6,599 bases of DNA from Pseudomonadota bacterium (GCA_023423995.1 JAFAEL010000130.1:1-6599); one strand, 5' to 3'; shown: positions 1-5,311, counted from the first letter of the stretch. Numbers and translations: made by a program. Notes: a model not told the origin generated them from the sequence alone.

Positions 1-188
1 GCCCAAAGTTCTGCTCGATGAAGATCACGCAGGACCTGCGCGCCGAGGTGCAGGCGATGGGAGACAACGAGCGCCGCGCGCTGGAGGTGGCGTCCGCCGA
101 AGCCGAGGCGGCGCGCGCGGGCATGGCGGCGAAGAGCGCGGAGTTCCTGGCGACCGGCGGCAAGCTCTACGTCGACGCCGCGGAGTGA
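1..188 (+). CDS. thiC: Phosphomethylpyrimidine synthase ThiC, C-terminal end (partial)
   Basis: The reading frame is open from base 3 and gives the last 61 residues of a protein whose beginning lies outside the window. The visible start PKFCSMKITQDLR is the end of the C-terminal cysteine motif of ThiC (CxxCxxxxC, usually MCGPKFCSMKI); only its last cysteine is in the window. In the family this motif binds the radical-SAM [4Fe-4S] cluster used to rearrange aminoimidazole ribotide into hydroxymethylpyrimidine phosphate, the pyrimidine half of thiamine, in the cytoplasm. The rest is a helical, alanine/glutamate-rich tail ending GGKLYVDAAE and TGA at 186-188, as is common for proteobacterial ThiC. 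No thiamine riboswitch would be expected here because the 5' end is outside. The next gene is about 775 bases away and convergent, so thiC is the last gene of its unit. The identification rests on a very conserved motif; only the extent of the gene is unknown. Confidence 0.93.
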   Translation, partial: PKFCSMKITQDLRAEVQAMGDNERRALEVASAEAEAARAGMAAKSAEFLATGGKLYVDAAE

Positions 189-228
189 CGAGGCGCGCCT
201 CGCGCGCCGACGCTGCACCGCCGCCCCG

Positions 229-372
229 CCTCTCCCGGGCGGGAGAGGTCGAGTCGGGCGCGGCAGCGCCCGACCGGGTGAGGGGTGGGCCCTCGCCGAA
301 AGGGGCGCCAACCCCTCATCCGTCGTCGCTTCGCGCCGACACCTTCTCCCGCTGAAGGGGAGAAGGAGACGC
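229..372. repeat. Paired inverted palindromic repeat, copy 1 (type A)
   Basis: A plus-oriented copy (229-286) is followed by a more degenerate inverted copy (about 311-372). The plus copy starts with an 8-bp hairpin (CCTCTCCC 229-236, loop 237-240, GGGAGAGG 241-248). A second 8-bp hairpin follows, with loop GGCA (stem 254-261 with 266-273), and the copy ends in CCGGGTGAGGGG. The inverted copy carries the matching CCTTCTCCC/GGGAGAAGG hairpin at 342-372. The same layout recurs at 556-722 and 3287-3470. This is a dispersed intergenic repeat; ORFs that can be read through it are not credible genes. The first hairpin lies about 40 bases after the thiC stop and could stop transcription, but no T-run follows it. 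Confidence 0.75.
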
Positions 373-393
373 GCTCCTCCGGGCTACCCGGCG

Positions 394-509
394 CCCGTTA
401 TGCTGAGGCCCGGAGCGAAGCGAAGCCTCGAAGCACGCACAACCGCCCCGCGTGCTTAGAGACGAGCCGCTGCGCGGCTCTCCTCAGCATGACGAGGATT
501 GGAGCGGTG
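394..509. repeat. Structured intergenic repeat, copy 1 (type B)
   Basis: This 116-base unit is repeated at 751-866 with scattered substitutions and no length change. It has an outer 9-bp stem, ATGCTGAGG (400-408) with CCTCAGCAT (482-490). Inside are two hairpins: AAGCACGC (431-438) with GCGTGCTT (450-457), and GAGCCGC (464-470) with GCGGCTC (474-480). Together they form a branched fold. There is no plausible gene in it. Similar dispersed repeats are common between genes in Hyphomicrobiales (inference from memory, not a search). Confidence 0.75.
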
Positions 510-555
510 CAGCCGCGAGGAGGAATCGGATCGCCGCTGCCAAGCGCGCGACCCC

Positions 556-722
556 GCCTCTCCCCTTCAGCGGGAGAGGCCGAGTCGCCTGCGGCAGCAG
601 GCGAGCCGGGTGAGGGGGCGCCCTCAAGGGCTAGACTAGCGCCGCACCCCTCATCGACCCCAGCTGACGCCGGAGCCACCCGCCTTCGCGGGGGCAAGCT
701 CTTCTCCTGCTGAAGGGGAGAA
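556..722. repeat. Paired inverted palindromic repeat, copy 2 (type A)
   Basis: This has the same layout as 229-372. The plus copy (556-615) has a 9-bp hairpin (GCCTCTCCC 556-564 with GGGAGAGGC 572-580), then an 8-bp hairpin with loop GGCA (TCGCCTGC 585-592, GCAGGCGA 597-604), and ends GCCGGGTGAGGGG. An inverted, more diverged copy follows (about 645-722) and ends in the hairpin around CTTCTCC/GGGGAGAAG. The stem bases of the GGCA hairpin differ from copy 1, yet pairing is kept. Confidence 0.72.
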
Positions 723-750
723 GGAGACGCGCTCACCCGCCCACCCAACG

Positions 751-866
751 CCCGTCATGCTGAGGTGCGGAGCGAAGCTAAGCTTCGAAGCACGCACAAC
801 CGCCCCGCGTGCTTCGAGACGAGCTGCTGCGCAGCCCTCCTCAGCGTGACGAGGGTTGGAGCGGTG
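751..866. repeat. Structured intergenic repeat, copy 2 (type B)
   Basis: This second copy of the 116-base unit at 394-509 keeps the outer ATGCTGAGG stem (757-765 with 839-847, one G:U-type pair) and the AAGCACGC/GCGTGCTT hairpin. In the third hairpin a C:G pair of copy 1 has become T:A (GAGCTGC with GCAGCCC), a compensatory change, although another pair there is lost. The copy lies directly after a type A pair, exactly as in the first composite. Between here and the next gene (867-963) I see only a short GCGGC/GCCGC hairpin at 913-925. Confidence 0.72.
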
Positions 867-963
867 TTGTTCGGGGGATACCTGCGCCGAGGTAAGAGGC
901 GCGCGCTGCTATGCGGCAAAGCCGCGGAGTTTCCCGGCGGCGGGGTTGAGCGCACGAGCAGAT

Positions 964-2616
964 TTAATCGGCATAGTCTCTATTTGTCGGCGCTGAACGG
1001 GGCTTGCGCGGCTTCCTCTTCCCGGAACTTTTCGTGCTCTCGTCCGCGACATAGCCGAACGCAGACTCAACTCCCATAACTTGGATAGCTCGAAGGTTCC
1101 GACGGAGGCTAACTCTGGAGAAAAGAGGCAAATTCCGGGATTTGTTGTTTTCGTCTTTATCCGTGATTATCGCGTACACGACCTTGCATCGTCGTGAGTC
1201 GAGAGCGTTGAGGAGCTGATCACGGTAAGGTGGTGATGTTCGATCGGAAATTAGCTTTTTCAGGTTCTCCAAGGAAGCCGGTTCTGCTCGAAGTAACTCC
1301 ATCGAGTTGCTTCCTTGATTGAATAAGTGGCTCATTTGATGGGATAGCGTTGAGATTTTGACGTGATAGAATGTTGCTGTGTCTGATTCCGAGCGAAGTA
1401 GATCGCAAGGCTCAACCTGAGTTGAGCCAGATGGGCTTATGTTTGTTCGATCAAGGTTGATGTAAGATCTGTCTGCGATTGAGACGGAATCATTATAATC
1501 TCCCTCATTTTTTGACTTATAGGCGGGTAAGCTCAGCGTGCACCAGCGTTGATCGAGATATCGGTCTAGCTGATTGAGGAAGTCCGGTTCGACGGCGTAC
1601 CAGTTACCCTCCGAAAGGTGGTACACCAAGCCAGTCGCCCCGAGAGCGCAGTCGAAAATTAGCGACTTGTATACACTCCAGCTCTGAAATGTGGTTCCAT
1701 CTTCGTTTGCGAGGCTTAAAGTATGGGATTTCAGGTCCGTCATGCTTAGATCGGCGACATCAATTTGGTTTTGTTTGAGGTATTCAAGATAGTGCGATAT
1801 ATCCGTGTCTTCATAGATTAAACTTGGGCCGACGCCAGAAAAGCTAGTATACATATTTTGATTATAATCAATTAGCTCTGGCGTCGTGAGCTGAATCTCT
1901 TTTGGTTCAGATCTAATCTGAGCAATTAGAGCTTGGTTGAGATCTGCAACAATAGATGGATCTTTAACCGGAGAAATGCACTGTAGATCTTTAAATGTGT
2001 CCTTGTAATCTGTCTTGTGGTAGAGATCAAGAAGCGATTCGCATAATTTAACCAATTCATGGGCGGCTGATTTGGTCGATATGCGGAGGTTTGTTGATCC
2101 TGTGGCATTTCGGAAAATGCTGCTGTATTTATCCTTTACCTTTCCCGTGAGCGTCTTAAGAACAGTGCTGTCGCGGTCTAAGTCGAAGAGAGTAAGGTCC
2201 GTATCTACCGGGTGCTGTGTCCGTCTTCTCCTTGATGCGCCAGGGTCCAAGGTGTCTGTGCTGCGAAGCTTCTTACGCTCTACGGCGTTCAGTGTTACCC
2301 GTAGGCCGAAGTCGTGTTCGTAGCTTTCTTCGCGAAGCTTATACGAGACGTGCCCAAATGAGAGTGCGAATACCCGATCCTTTACGGGAAGGAACAGCAG
2401 TGCCCCTTTGATGGATTGTTCTAAGTGCTCTGTGATCGAGAAATAGTCACGCCACCAGGGCGGCCGTGGCGCTCCATCTAAGATGAATATCTGTGCGCCA
2501 TCTGGTGCGCCTGGGAATGTGTCGGTGCTCTCAAGCGCGTGGTCATCGCGGAGAGCTTCATCTCCGCACACGCCAGCCTTGAGTAGAAAAATGGAGAGCG
2601 TCCGACTTCTAGACAT
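964..2616 (-). CDS. TIGR04141/DUF6119 family sporadically distributed protein (candidate defence gene)
   Basis: This 550-residue protein has the marks I associate with the TIGR04141/DUF6119 family: an N-terminus of the type LSIFLLKAGV (residues 7-16), the length of about 550, a PPWW motif (52-55), and a C-terminal block LPLFSRVSLRRNLRAIQVMG (496-515). The family has no established function, occurs sporadically, and is often found in genomic islands. Residues 402-434 read E402-x-x-D405, then H418-V-K420, then S-H-L-F-N-Q434, which resembles the acidic...K...Q order of PD-(D/E)XK nucleases; that is inference. The tail (529-541) is very basic. ATG at 2616 is chosen because GGCGGAAG lies just before it; a TTG four codons upstream (2628) is the alternative. 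Base composition is far lower in GC than the neighbours (24 G/C of 60 at 1801-1860, against 51 of 60 at 4081-4140), a sign of transfer. No partner gene, integrase or clear promoter is visible, and it is transcribed alone. Confidence 0.82.
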   Translation of the reverse strand: MSRSRTLSIFLLKAGVCGDEALRDDHALESTDTFPGAPDGAQIFILDGAPRPPWWRDYFSITEHLEQSIKGALLFLPVKDRVFALSFGHVSYKLREESYEHDFGLRVTLNAVERKKLRSTDTLDPGASRRRRTQHPVDTDLTLFDLDRDSTVLKTLTGKVKDKYSSIFRNATGSTNLRISTKSAAHELVKLCESLLDLYHKTDYKDTFKDLQCISPVKDPSIVADLNQALIAQIRSEPKEIQLTTPELIDYNQNMYTSFSGVGPSLIYEDTDISHYLEYLKQNQIDVADLSMTDLKSHTLSLANEDGTTFQSWSVYKSLIFDCALGATGLVYHLSEGNWYAVEPDFLNQLDRYLDQRWCTLSLPAYKSKNEGDYNDSVSIADRSYINLDRTNISPSGSTQVEPCDLLRSESDTATFYHVKISTLSHQMSHLFNQGSNSMELLRAEPASLENLKKLISDRTSPPYRDQLLNALDSRRCKVVYAIITDKDENNKSRNLPLFSRVSLRRNLRAIQVMGVESAFGYVADESTKSSGKRKPRKPRSAPTNRDYAD

Positions 2617-2720
2617 CGCTTCCGCCAATATGCTGGACGATCTTTCTACTCAGCCTTCAGTGCGGAAGAAATCCAACTTCGGTCGCAATCGAGACGCGGG
2701 ATGGAGGAAGCCACTCTGAC

Positions 2721-2798
2721 GTTCCTTAACTCGTTCAGGGCGCGGTCGAAGGCTTCCTTGCTGGCATTCGACGGCTGCTTCCTGTCTGACACCTTTCG
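2721..2798 (-). pseudogene. Remnant of a second DUF2277 gene
   Basis: Reading the minus strand from 2798 gives 26 codons beginning RKVSDRKQPSNASKEAFDRA. They align without gaps to the intact DUF2277 protein encoded at 3482-3757 (RKLSGTTHPSKANAEAFDRA, its residues 29-48). After NEL the similarity ends, although the frame stays open to a TAG at 2646-2648, 29 bases before the ATG of the TIGR04141 gene. The match stops on the other side exactly where the repeat element at 2800-2921 begins, and no N-terminal part (MCRSI...) is seen beyond it. I therefore read it as the middle of a broken DUF2277 copy. It has no start codon or ribosome binding site. A chance match is unlikely given the in-register identities, but it is short. 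Confidence 0.6.
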
Positions 2799-2799
2799 C

Positions 2800-2921
2800 T
2801 GTCATTCCCAGCCGTAGCGGCATGACGGGCTTGCGGAGGGAAAGGAAATCCCAGGACGCGACGGCGCCGTGAGGGTGTCTGGATCCCCTTCCCGGGCGCT
2901 GCGCGCCCGCCGGGGATGACA
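2800..2921. repeat. About 120-bp intergenic element with imperfect inverted ends
   Basis: The left end, TGTCATTCCCAGC (2800-2812), and the reverse complement of the right end (2909-2921), TGTCATCCCCGGC, match at 11 of 13 bases. The right half holds GGATCCCCTTCCCGGGCGCTGC-type sequence with a GGGCGC/GCGCCC hairpin near 2895-2908. This resembles the GGATCC-containing TGTCATCCCCGGC repeats widespread between genes of alphaproteobacteria. It contains no credible ORF. Its left end coincides with the break in the DUF2277 remnant. No target-site duplication was evident by eye. Confidence 0.55.
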
Positions 2922-2946
2922 AGGCGGCCTTCGGGCCAGAGATGGA

Positions 2947-2974
2947 TTGCTAGTTGCGAACCTGTGCCTATCCT
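2947..2974 (+). promoter_or_regulatory. Possible sigma-70-type promoter for the antitoxin gene
   Basis: TTGCTA (2947-2952) and TATCCT (2969-2974) stand 16 bases apart, in a stretch less GC-rich than its surroundings and about 20 bases before the start codon. Both boxes are imperfect matches. VapB-type antitoxins usually bind their own promoter, so an operator would be expected around 2950-2985. The short TATCCTCTCGCTATAGG dyad (2969-2985) could serve as one, but that is speculation. Confidence 0.3.
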
Positions 2975-2982
2975 CTCGCTAT

Positions 2983-2988
2983 AGGAGG
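2983..2988 (+). promoter_or_regulatory. Ribosome binding site fixing a TTG start
   Basis: AGGAGG is a full match to the anti-Shine-Dalgarno sequence and lies five bases before TTG at 2994-2996. It favours that TTG over the in-frame GTG at 3009 as the start of the antitoxin gene. Confidence 0.75.
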
Positions 2989-2993
2989 CGGCA

Positions 2994-3224
2994 TTGCCCC
3001 GCACGCGCGTGTTCAGATTCCGCGGCAGCCAGGCGGTCCGCATCCCAGCGGAACTGGCCTATGAGGATGCCGCGGCCGAGTTGGTGATCAGCCGGCACGG
3101 CGACGTCATCACGCTCTATCCGGCGCATACCGGCTTGAAGGACGCGGTGGCGCGGCTGCGGGCGCTGCCGAAGCCGCCCGAGGGCGAACGGCGCGAGCCG
3201 ATCGAGATCCCCGATCGGGCGTGA
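2994..3224 (+). CDS. vapB: VapB-type antitoxin (AbrB/MazE/SpoVT DNA-binding domain)
   Basis: This 76-residue protein is the usual size for VapB. Residues 5-42 form the swapped-hairpin AbrB/SpoVT fold: VFRFRGSQAVRIPAEL is the family signature (typically FRSGNSQAVRIP), followed by LVISRHGDVITLYP. The C-terminal half (residues 47-76, ending PKPPEGERREPIEIPDRA) is the flexible part that in VapBC pairs wraps around the PIN-domain toxin. In the family the protein dimerises, binds its own promoter and neutralises the VapC ribonuclease. The start is TTG at 2994, set by a strong ribosome binding site. The usual partner should follow at once, and an ATG does follow the stop directly, but its frame closes after 16 residues (see 3225-3275). 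The antitoxin therefore looks solitary here. It may still regulate, or neutralise a toxin encoded elsewhere. The gene itself looks intact. Confidence 0.85.
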   Translation: MPRTRVFRFRGSQAVRIPAELAYEDAAAELVISRHGDVITLYPAHTGLKDAVARLRALPKPPEGERREPIEIPDRA

Positions 3225-3275
3225 ATGGCGTCCCTGACGGACACGACTATCGCGATCCGCGCGCGGGAAAGCTGA
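3225..3275 (+). pseudogene. Truncated vapC remnant (first 16 codons)
   Basis: ATG follows the vapB stop with no gap (TGAATG), the normal vapBC arrangement. It encodes MASLTDTTIAIRARES and then TGA. VapC PIN-domain toxins commonly begin like M..LLDTNI.I..., where the Asp is the first of the acidic residues that hold the catalytic metal. Here L-T-D-T-T-I-A-I keeps that Asp but has Thr where Asn is usual. None of the other PIN acidic motifs follow in any frame; the sequence passes into a paired inverted repeat 11 bases later. A functional toxin is excluded by length. The match is short, so the origin is a well-placed inference rather than proof. Confidence 0.55.
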
Positions 3276-3286
3276 GGTGACGCGCC

Positions 3287-3470
3287 CACCTCTCCGTGCG
3301 GGAGGGGTCGAGTCGGCGGCAGCCGACCGGGTGAGGGCAGGGCAGCCCCCGAGCGTAGCGCAAGGGCGGGCGACGCTTCGGCTGGCGCAGCGCACATTGC
3401 GGTAACCGTCCAACCCTCACCCGGACGCCCGCTGCCGCGGGCGCTCGACCTCTCCCCTTCGGGAGAGGTG
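3287..3470. repeat. Paired inverted palindromic repeat, copy 3 (type A)
   Basis: The left arm 3287-3337 (CACCTCTCC ... CCGGGTGAGGG) and right arm 3414-3470 (CCCTCACCCGG ... GGGAGAGGTG) are inverted versions of one consensus, separated by 76 bases. Each arm has an outer CCTCTCC/GGGAGG-type hairpin. Each also has an inner hairpin with loop GGCA: TCGGC/GCCGA at 3313-3326 on the plus strand, and CGCCCGC/GCGGGCG at 3426-3443 read on the minus strand. The element occupies the space where the rest of vapC would be, and it ends 12 bases from the stop of the convergent DUF2277 gene, so it could also act as a bidirectional transcription barrier. No gene lies in 3276-3481. Confidence 0.75.
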
Positions 3471-3481
3471 ACGCGCCGGCG

Positions 3482-3757
3482 CTACCCCACCCTGGCAAAC
3501 CGCTCCCGTGACCGCGCCCGCGCCTTCTCCGCCTCGATTGCCCGGTCCCGCGGCGGGGCGCTCGTATGTAGGGAGGCGAGGAGGGTTTGGGCGGCGTCCG
3601 TCACCGCCGCGACGGCGCGGTCGAAGGCCTCCGCGTTGGCTTTCGACGGATGCGTCGTGCCGGAGAGTTTTCGCACGAATTGCAGCGCCGCGGCGCGCAC
3701 CTCGTCGTCGGTGGCGGGCGGCTCGAAGTTGTGGAGCGTCCTGATGCTGCGGCACAT
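3482..3757 (-). CDS. DUF2277 family protein
   Basis: This 91-residue protein begins MCRSIRTLHNFEPPATDDEV, the diagnostic N-terminus of the DUF2277 family (usually MCR(N/S)IKTLFNFEPPAT). The core ALQFVRKLSGTTHPSKANAE (residues 25-44) with AFDRAVAAVT and the tail TSAPPRDRAIEAEKARARSR are also typical. The length is normal for the family. It has no signal peptide or membrane segment and is mostly helical and charged, so it is probably cytoplasmic. No function is established for the family. The start is ATG at 3757 behind GGAGG (3767-3771 on the opposite strand, nine bases away); the frame continues upstream without a better start. It is divergent from the needle-protein gene across 189 bases and convergent with the antitoxin region. 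A fragment of a related copy lies at 2721-2798. Confidence 0.88.
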   Translation of the reverse strand: MCRSIRTLHNFEPPATDDEVRAAALQFVRKLSGTTHPSKANAEAFDRAVAAVTDAAQTLLASLHTSAPPRDRAIEAEKARARSRERFARVG

Positions 3758-3946
3758 GGGCGGTGTCCTCCCTGCCCGAAGCATAGCACAGCGTGCGGGC
3801 GCCGCACCGCTCCGCCGGCCCGGCGCGGGCGGCCGGTGGGCACTCTCTTCCGTCTTCCGGCCGCGCGCCGCGTAGCGGGCAATACTCGCCTGTGCTTCAC
3901 TCGACTTGGCCGGCGCAAGTCCGGCGGGGGACAAGGGAGCATTGCC

Positions 3947-4492
3947 GTGGCCAGCGCACCTCATCATCCAGGACAGGACCGTCAGCTCCGGGATCTCGAG
4001 GCGCGGGTCGCGCTGCTCGAGGCGGCGCTCCGGGTCCGGGGAAGCAATGTCGAGATCGTCGCCCCCGCGGGGCTGTCGATCACGGCCGGCACGGCGCTGT
4101 CGGTCACGGCCGGGGCCGGCGCCAGCGTGAGCGCCGGGGCGGGCCTGTCGCTCGTCGCCGGGCAATCGGCCTCGGTGGTCTGCAATGCGGGGTTCCAGCT
4201 CTCGGCCGGCATGAACGTCTCGCTCACGGCCGGCAAGGCGATGGCGGTGCAGGCCGGCACGACCCTCGCGCTGCGCTCCACCGATGCCGGCAGCCTCGTC
4301 TCGGGGAAAGGCCTCGTGCTCGAGGGCAGCAACGACGTCCTGGCGAAGGCGGGCGACGCCTCCGTCACCCTCAAGAAGGACGGGACGTTGGGCCTGAAGG
4401 GCAAGGACGTGACGATCGCGGCGAGCGGCAAGATCAACGCGAAGGCGAGCGGCGACGTGGTCATCAAGGGATCGAAGCTGCTCCAGAACTGA
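3947..4492 (+). CDS. Stand-alone beta-helix needle protein (VgrG/phage-spike C-terminal type)
   Basis: This 181-residue protein starts at GTG (3947) seven bases after AAGGGAG (3933-3939). Residues 13-28 form a short coiled coil with hydrophobic L14, L17, V21, L24 and L28. From residue 42 the rest divides without gaps into 17 eight-residue repeats (GLSITAGT, ALSVTAGA, GASVSAGA and so on). It ends KASGDVVIKGSKLLQN, a sequence type I know from the C-termini of VgrG and related spike proteins. In T4 gp5 and VgrG such octads build a trimeric beta-helix needle at the tip of a contractile injection machine. Here the needle has no gp27-like or OB domain, and no other tail or type VI genes are in the window. 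It has no signal peptide. The gene ends 25 bases before the membrane-protein gene at 4518, a likely operon. Role unknown: an injection-system tip accessory, or a domesticated phage needle. Confidence 0.75.
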   Translation: MASAPHHPGQDRQLRDLEARVALLEAALRVRGSNVEIVAPAGLSITAGTALSVTAGAGASVSAGAGLSLVAGQSASVVCNAGFQLSAGMNVSLTAGKAMAVQAGTTLALRSTDAGSLVSGKGLVLEGSNDVLAKAGDASVTLKKDGTLGLKGKDVTIAASGKINAKASGDVVIKGSKLLQN

Positions 4493-4517
4493 GCGTGCCC
4501 CGGCGCCGGAGGCGGGG

Positions 4518-5024
4518 ATGGGTGAGGGAAAACCGCGCGAGCCGAGCCTGTGGGGAGCGGTGTGGTTCGGCGGCATCGCGCTCGCCGGGCTGGTCCTCGC
4601 CATCTATTGCCTCCTGCGCCTGCCGCCCGCGCGCGCGAGCCTCGCCGCCGCGGAGGCGGTGGCGCCGATCCACGTCACGGACGAGCTCGTCCACGAGACG
4701 CGCCGACGCGGCGCCTCGACCTGGCGCAGGCAGAACGTCGCGGTGGCCGGGGCAGGGCGGGGCCATCTCGTCGTGTCGCCGCCGAGGACCCTTTGGGTGC
4801 CGGATATCGACAGGCTCGACCGCGGCACGAAGGTGCGCTTCCTGATCGATCCCGATGCGCGGCTCATCTACGAGGCGCGGCTCGGCGAGCGCGTGCTCCT
4901 CTCCTACGAGACCAGCGCCGGCAGCCGCCGCGGCGCCGCGCTCGGCGGGCTCGGCTTCGCGGGCCTGATGCTGGCCGTCGGCGGGTTCGGGCTCTGGCGC
5001 GAGCGGAGGCTGTTCGGAGGGTGA
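4518..5024 (+). CDS. Small protein with two membrane segments (paralogue of 6007-6519)
   Basis: I do not recognise a named family for this 168-residue protein. ATG at 4518 lies five bases after GGAGG (4508-4512). Residues 11-34 (LWGAVWFGGIALAGLVLAIY...) and about 138-160 are hydrophobic and predicted to span the membrane. The charged ends (KPRE; RERR) suggest both termini are cytoplasmic, leaving residues 35-137 in the periplasm. That central part is rich in beta-type sequence, with VPDIDRL (94-100) and FLIDP..RLIYEARLGERVL (108-127), the blocks best conserved in the paralogue. The layout (membrane segment, beta domain with an xDP motif, membrane segment) recalls DUF3592-type proteins, but the resemblance is weak. 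It lies 25 bases behind the needle-protein gene and is probably co-transcribed. The stop is TGA at 5022-5024, followed by repeats. Confidence 0.72.
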   Translation: MGEGKPREPSLWGAVWFGGIALAGLVLAIYCLLRLPPARASLAAAEAVAPIHVTDELVHETRRRGASTWRRQNVAVAGAGRGHLVVSPPRTLWVPDIDRLDRGTKVRFLIDPDARLIYEARLGERVLLSYETSAGSRRGAALGGLGFAGLMLAVGGFGLWRERRLFGG

Positions 5025-5032
5025 GGCTCGCC

Positions 5033-5120
5033 ATTGCGAGCGTAGCGAAGCAATCCAGCCTCTCCCCGCTCGCCCCGGCGCAGGCCGGGGCCCACCCCTG
5101 CGCACCGGCTTTCACCGGTG
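5033..5120. repeat. Cluster of short palindromic intergenic repeats
   Basis: Three pieces follow each other. First is CATTGCGAGCGTAGCGAAGC (5033-5052), a common dispersed motif in alphaproteobacteria. Next is a 7-bp hairpin with a four-base loop, CCCCGGC (5073-5079) and GCCGGGG (5084-5090). Last is a 6-bp hairpin, CACCGG (5103-5108) with CCGGTG (5115-5120). They lie between the stop of the membrane-protein gene and the promoter at 5137 and may end transcription of the needle operon, though no T-run follows. Confidence 0.6.
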
Positions 5121-5136
5121 TGAGCGGAATCCCAAC

Positions 5137-5165
5137 TTGACAGAGCTAGCATTTATTCCTATATA
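5137..5165 (+). promoter_or_regulatory. Near-consensus sigma-70 promoter without a recognised gene
   Basis: TTGACA (5137-5142, a perfect -35 box), a 17-base AT-rich spacer, and TATATA (5160-5165) stand out sharply from the GC-rich surroundings. Transcription would start near 5172 on the plus strand. No credible ORF with a ribosome binding site follows. The next 310 bases hold GC-rich stem-loops (CGCGGTT/AACCGCG near 5243-5262, and the large one at 5312-5368), then the 3' end of the VOC gene on the other strand. A non-coding RNA, an antisense transcript of the VOC gene, or a leftover promoter are all possible. Confidence 0.55.
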
Positions 5166-5311
5166 GCCGTCACTCGTCTCCGGCGAGGGAACGGCGGTCG
5201 ACACCGGGCACCGTTGTCGGAGGGGAGGGCGGGTCCCGAGGTCGCGGTTCCGGAAACCGCGGCGCCCGGGCGGCTGACCGGGCGTGTGCCCATGGGGCCG
5301 AAAAGACCGTC

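Noticed and set aside
190..201. Perfect palindrome GAGGCGCGCCTC just after thiC, as a terminator.
   Set aside because: It has no loop and no T-run. A short GC palindrome is unremarkable in this sequence.
285..955. Several open frames on both strands (for example 285-713 plus, 398-748 minus, 755-955 minus).
   Set aside because: They lie entirely in the palindromic repeats, have repeat-derived proline/arginine/alanine-rich translations shared between copies, and lack convincing ribosome binding sites.
189..3470. Repeat series considered as a CRISPR array.
   Set aside because: The repeats are few, long, palindromic and partly inverted, with irregular spacing. There are no uniform spacers and no cas genes.
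3903..3925. Interlocked inverted repeats (GACTTG/CAAGTC and GCCGG/CCGGC) before the needle gene, suggestive of a pseudoknot regulator.
   Set aside because: The connecting loops would have to be zero, two and zero bases long, which is sterically unworkable. More likely it is a chance overlap of a CCGGCG direct repeat.
3587..3946. N-terminal extension of the needle gene into a 301-codon frame.
   Set aside because: The extension overlaps the well-supported DUF2277 gene on the other strand and has arginine-rich shadow composition. GTG at 3947 has a good ribosome binding site.
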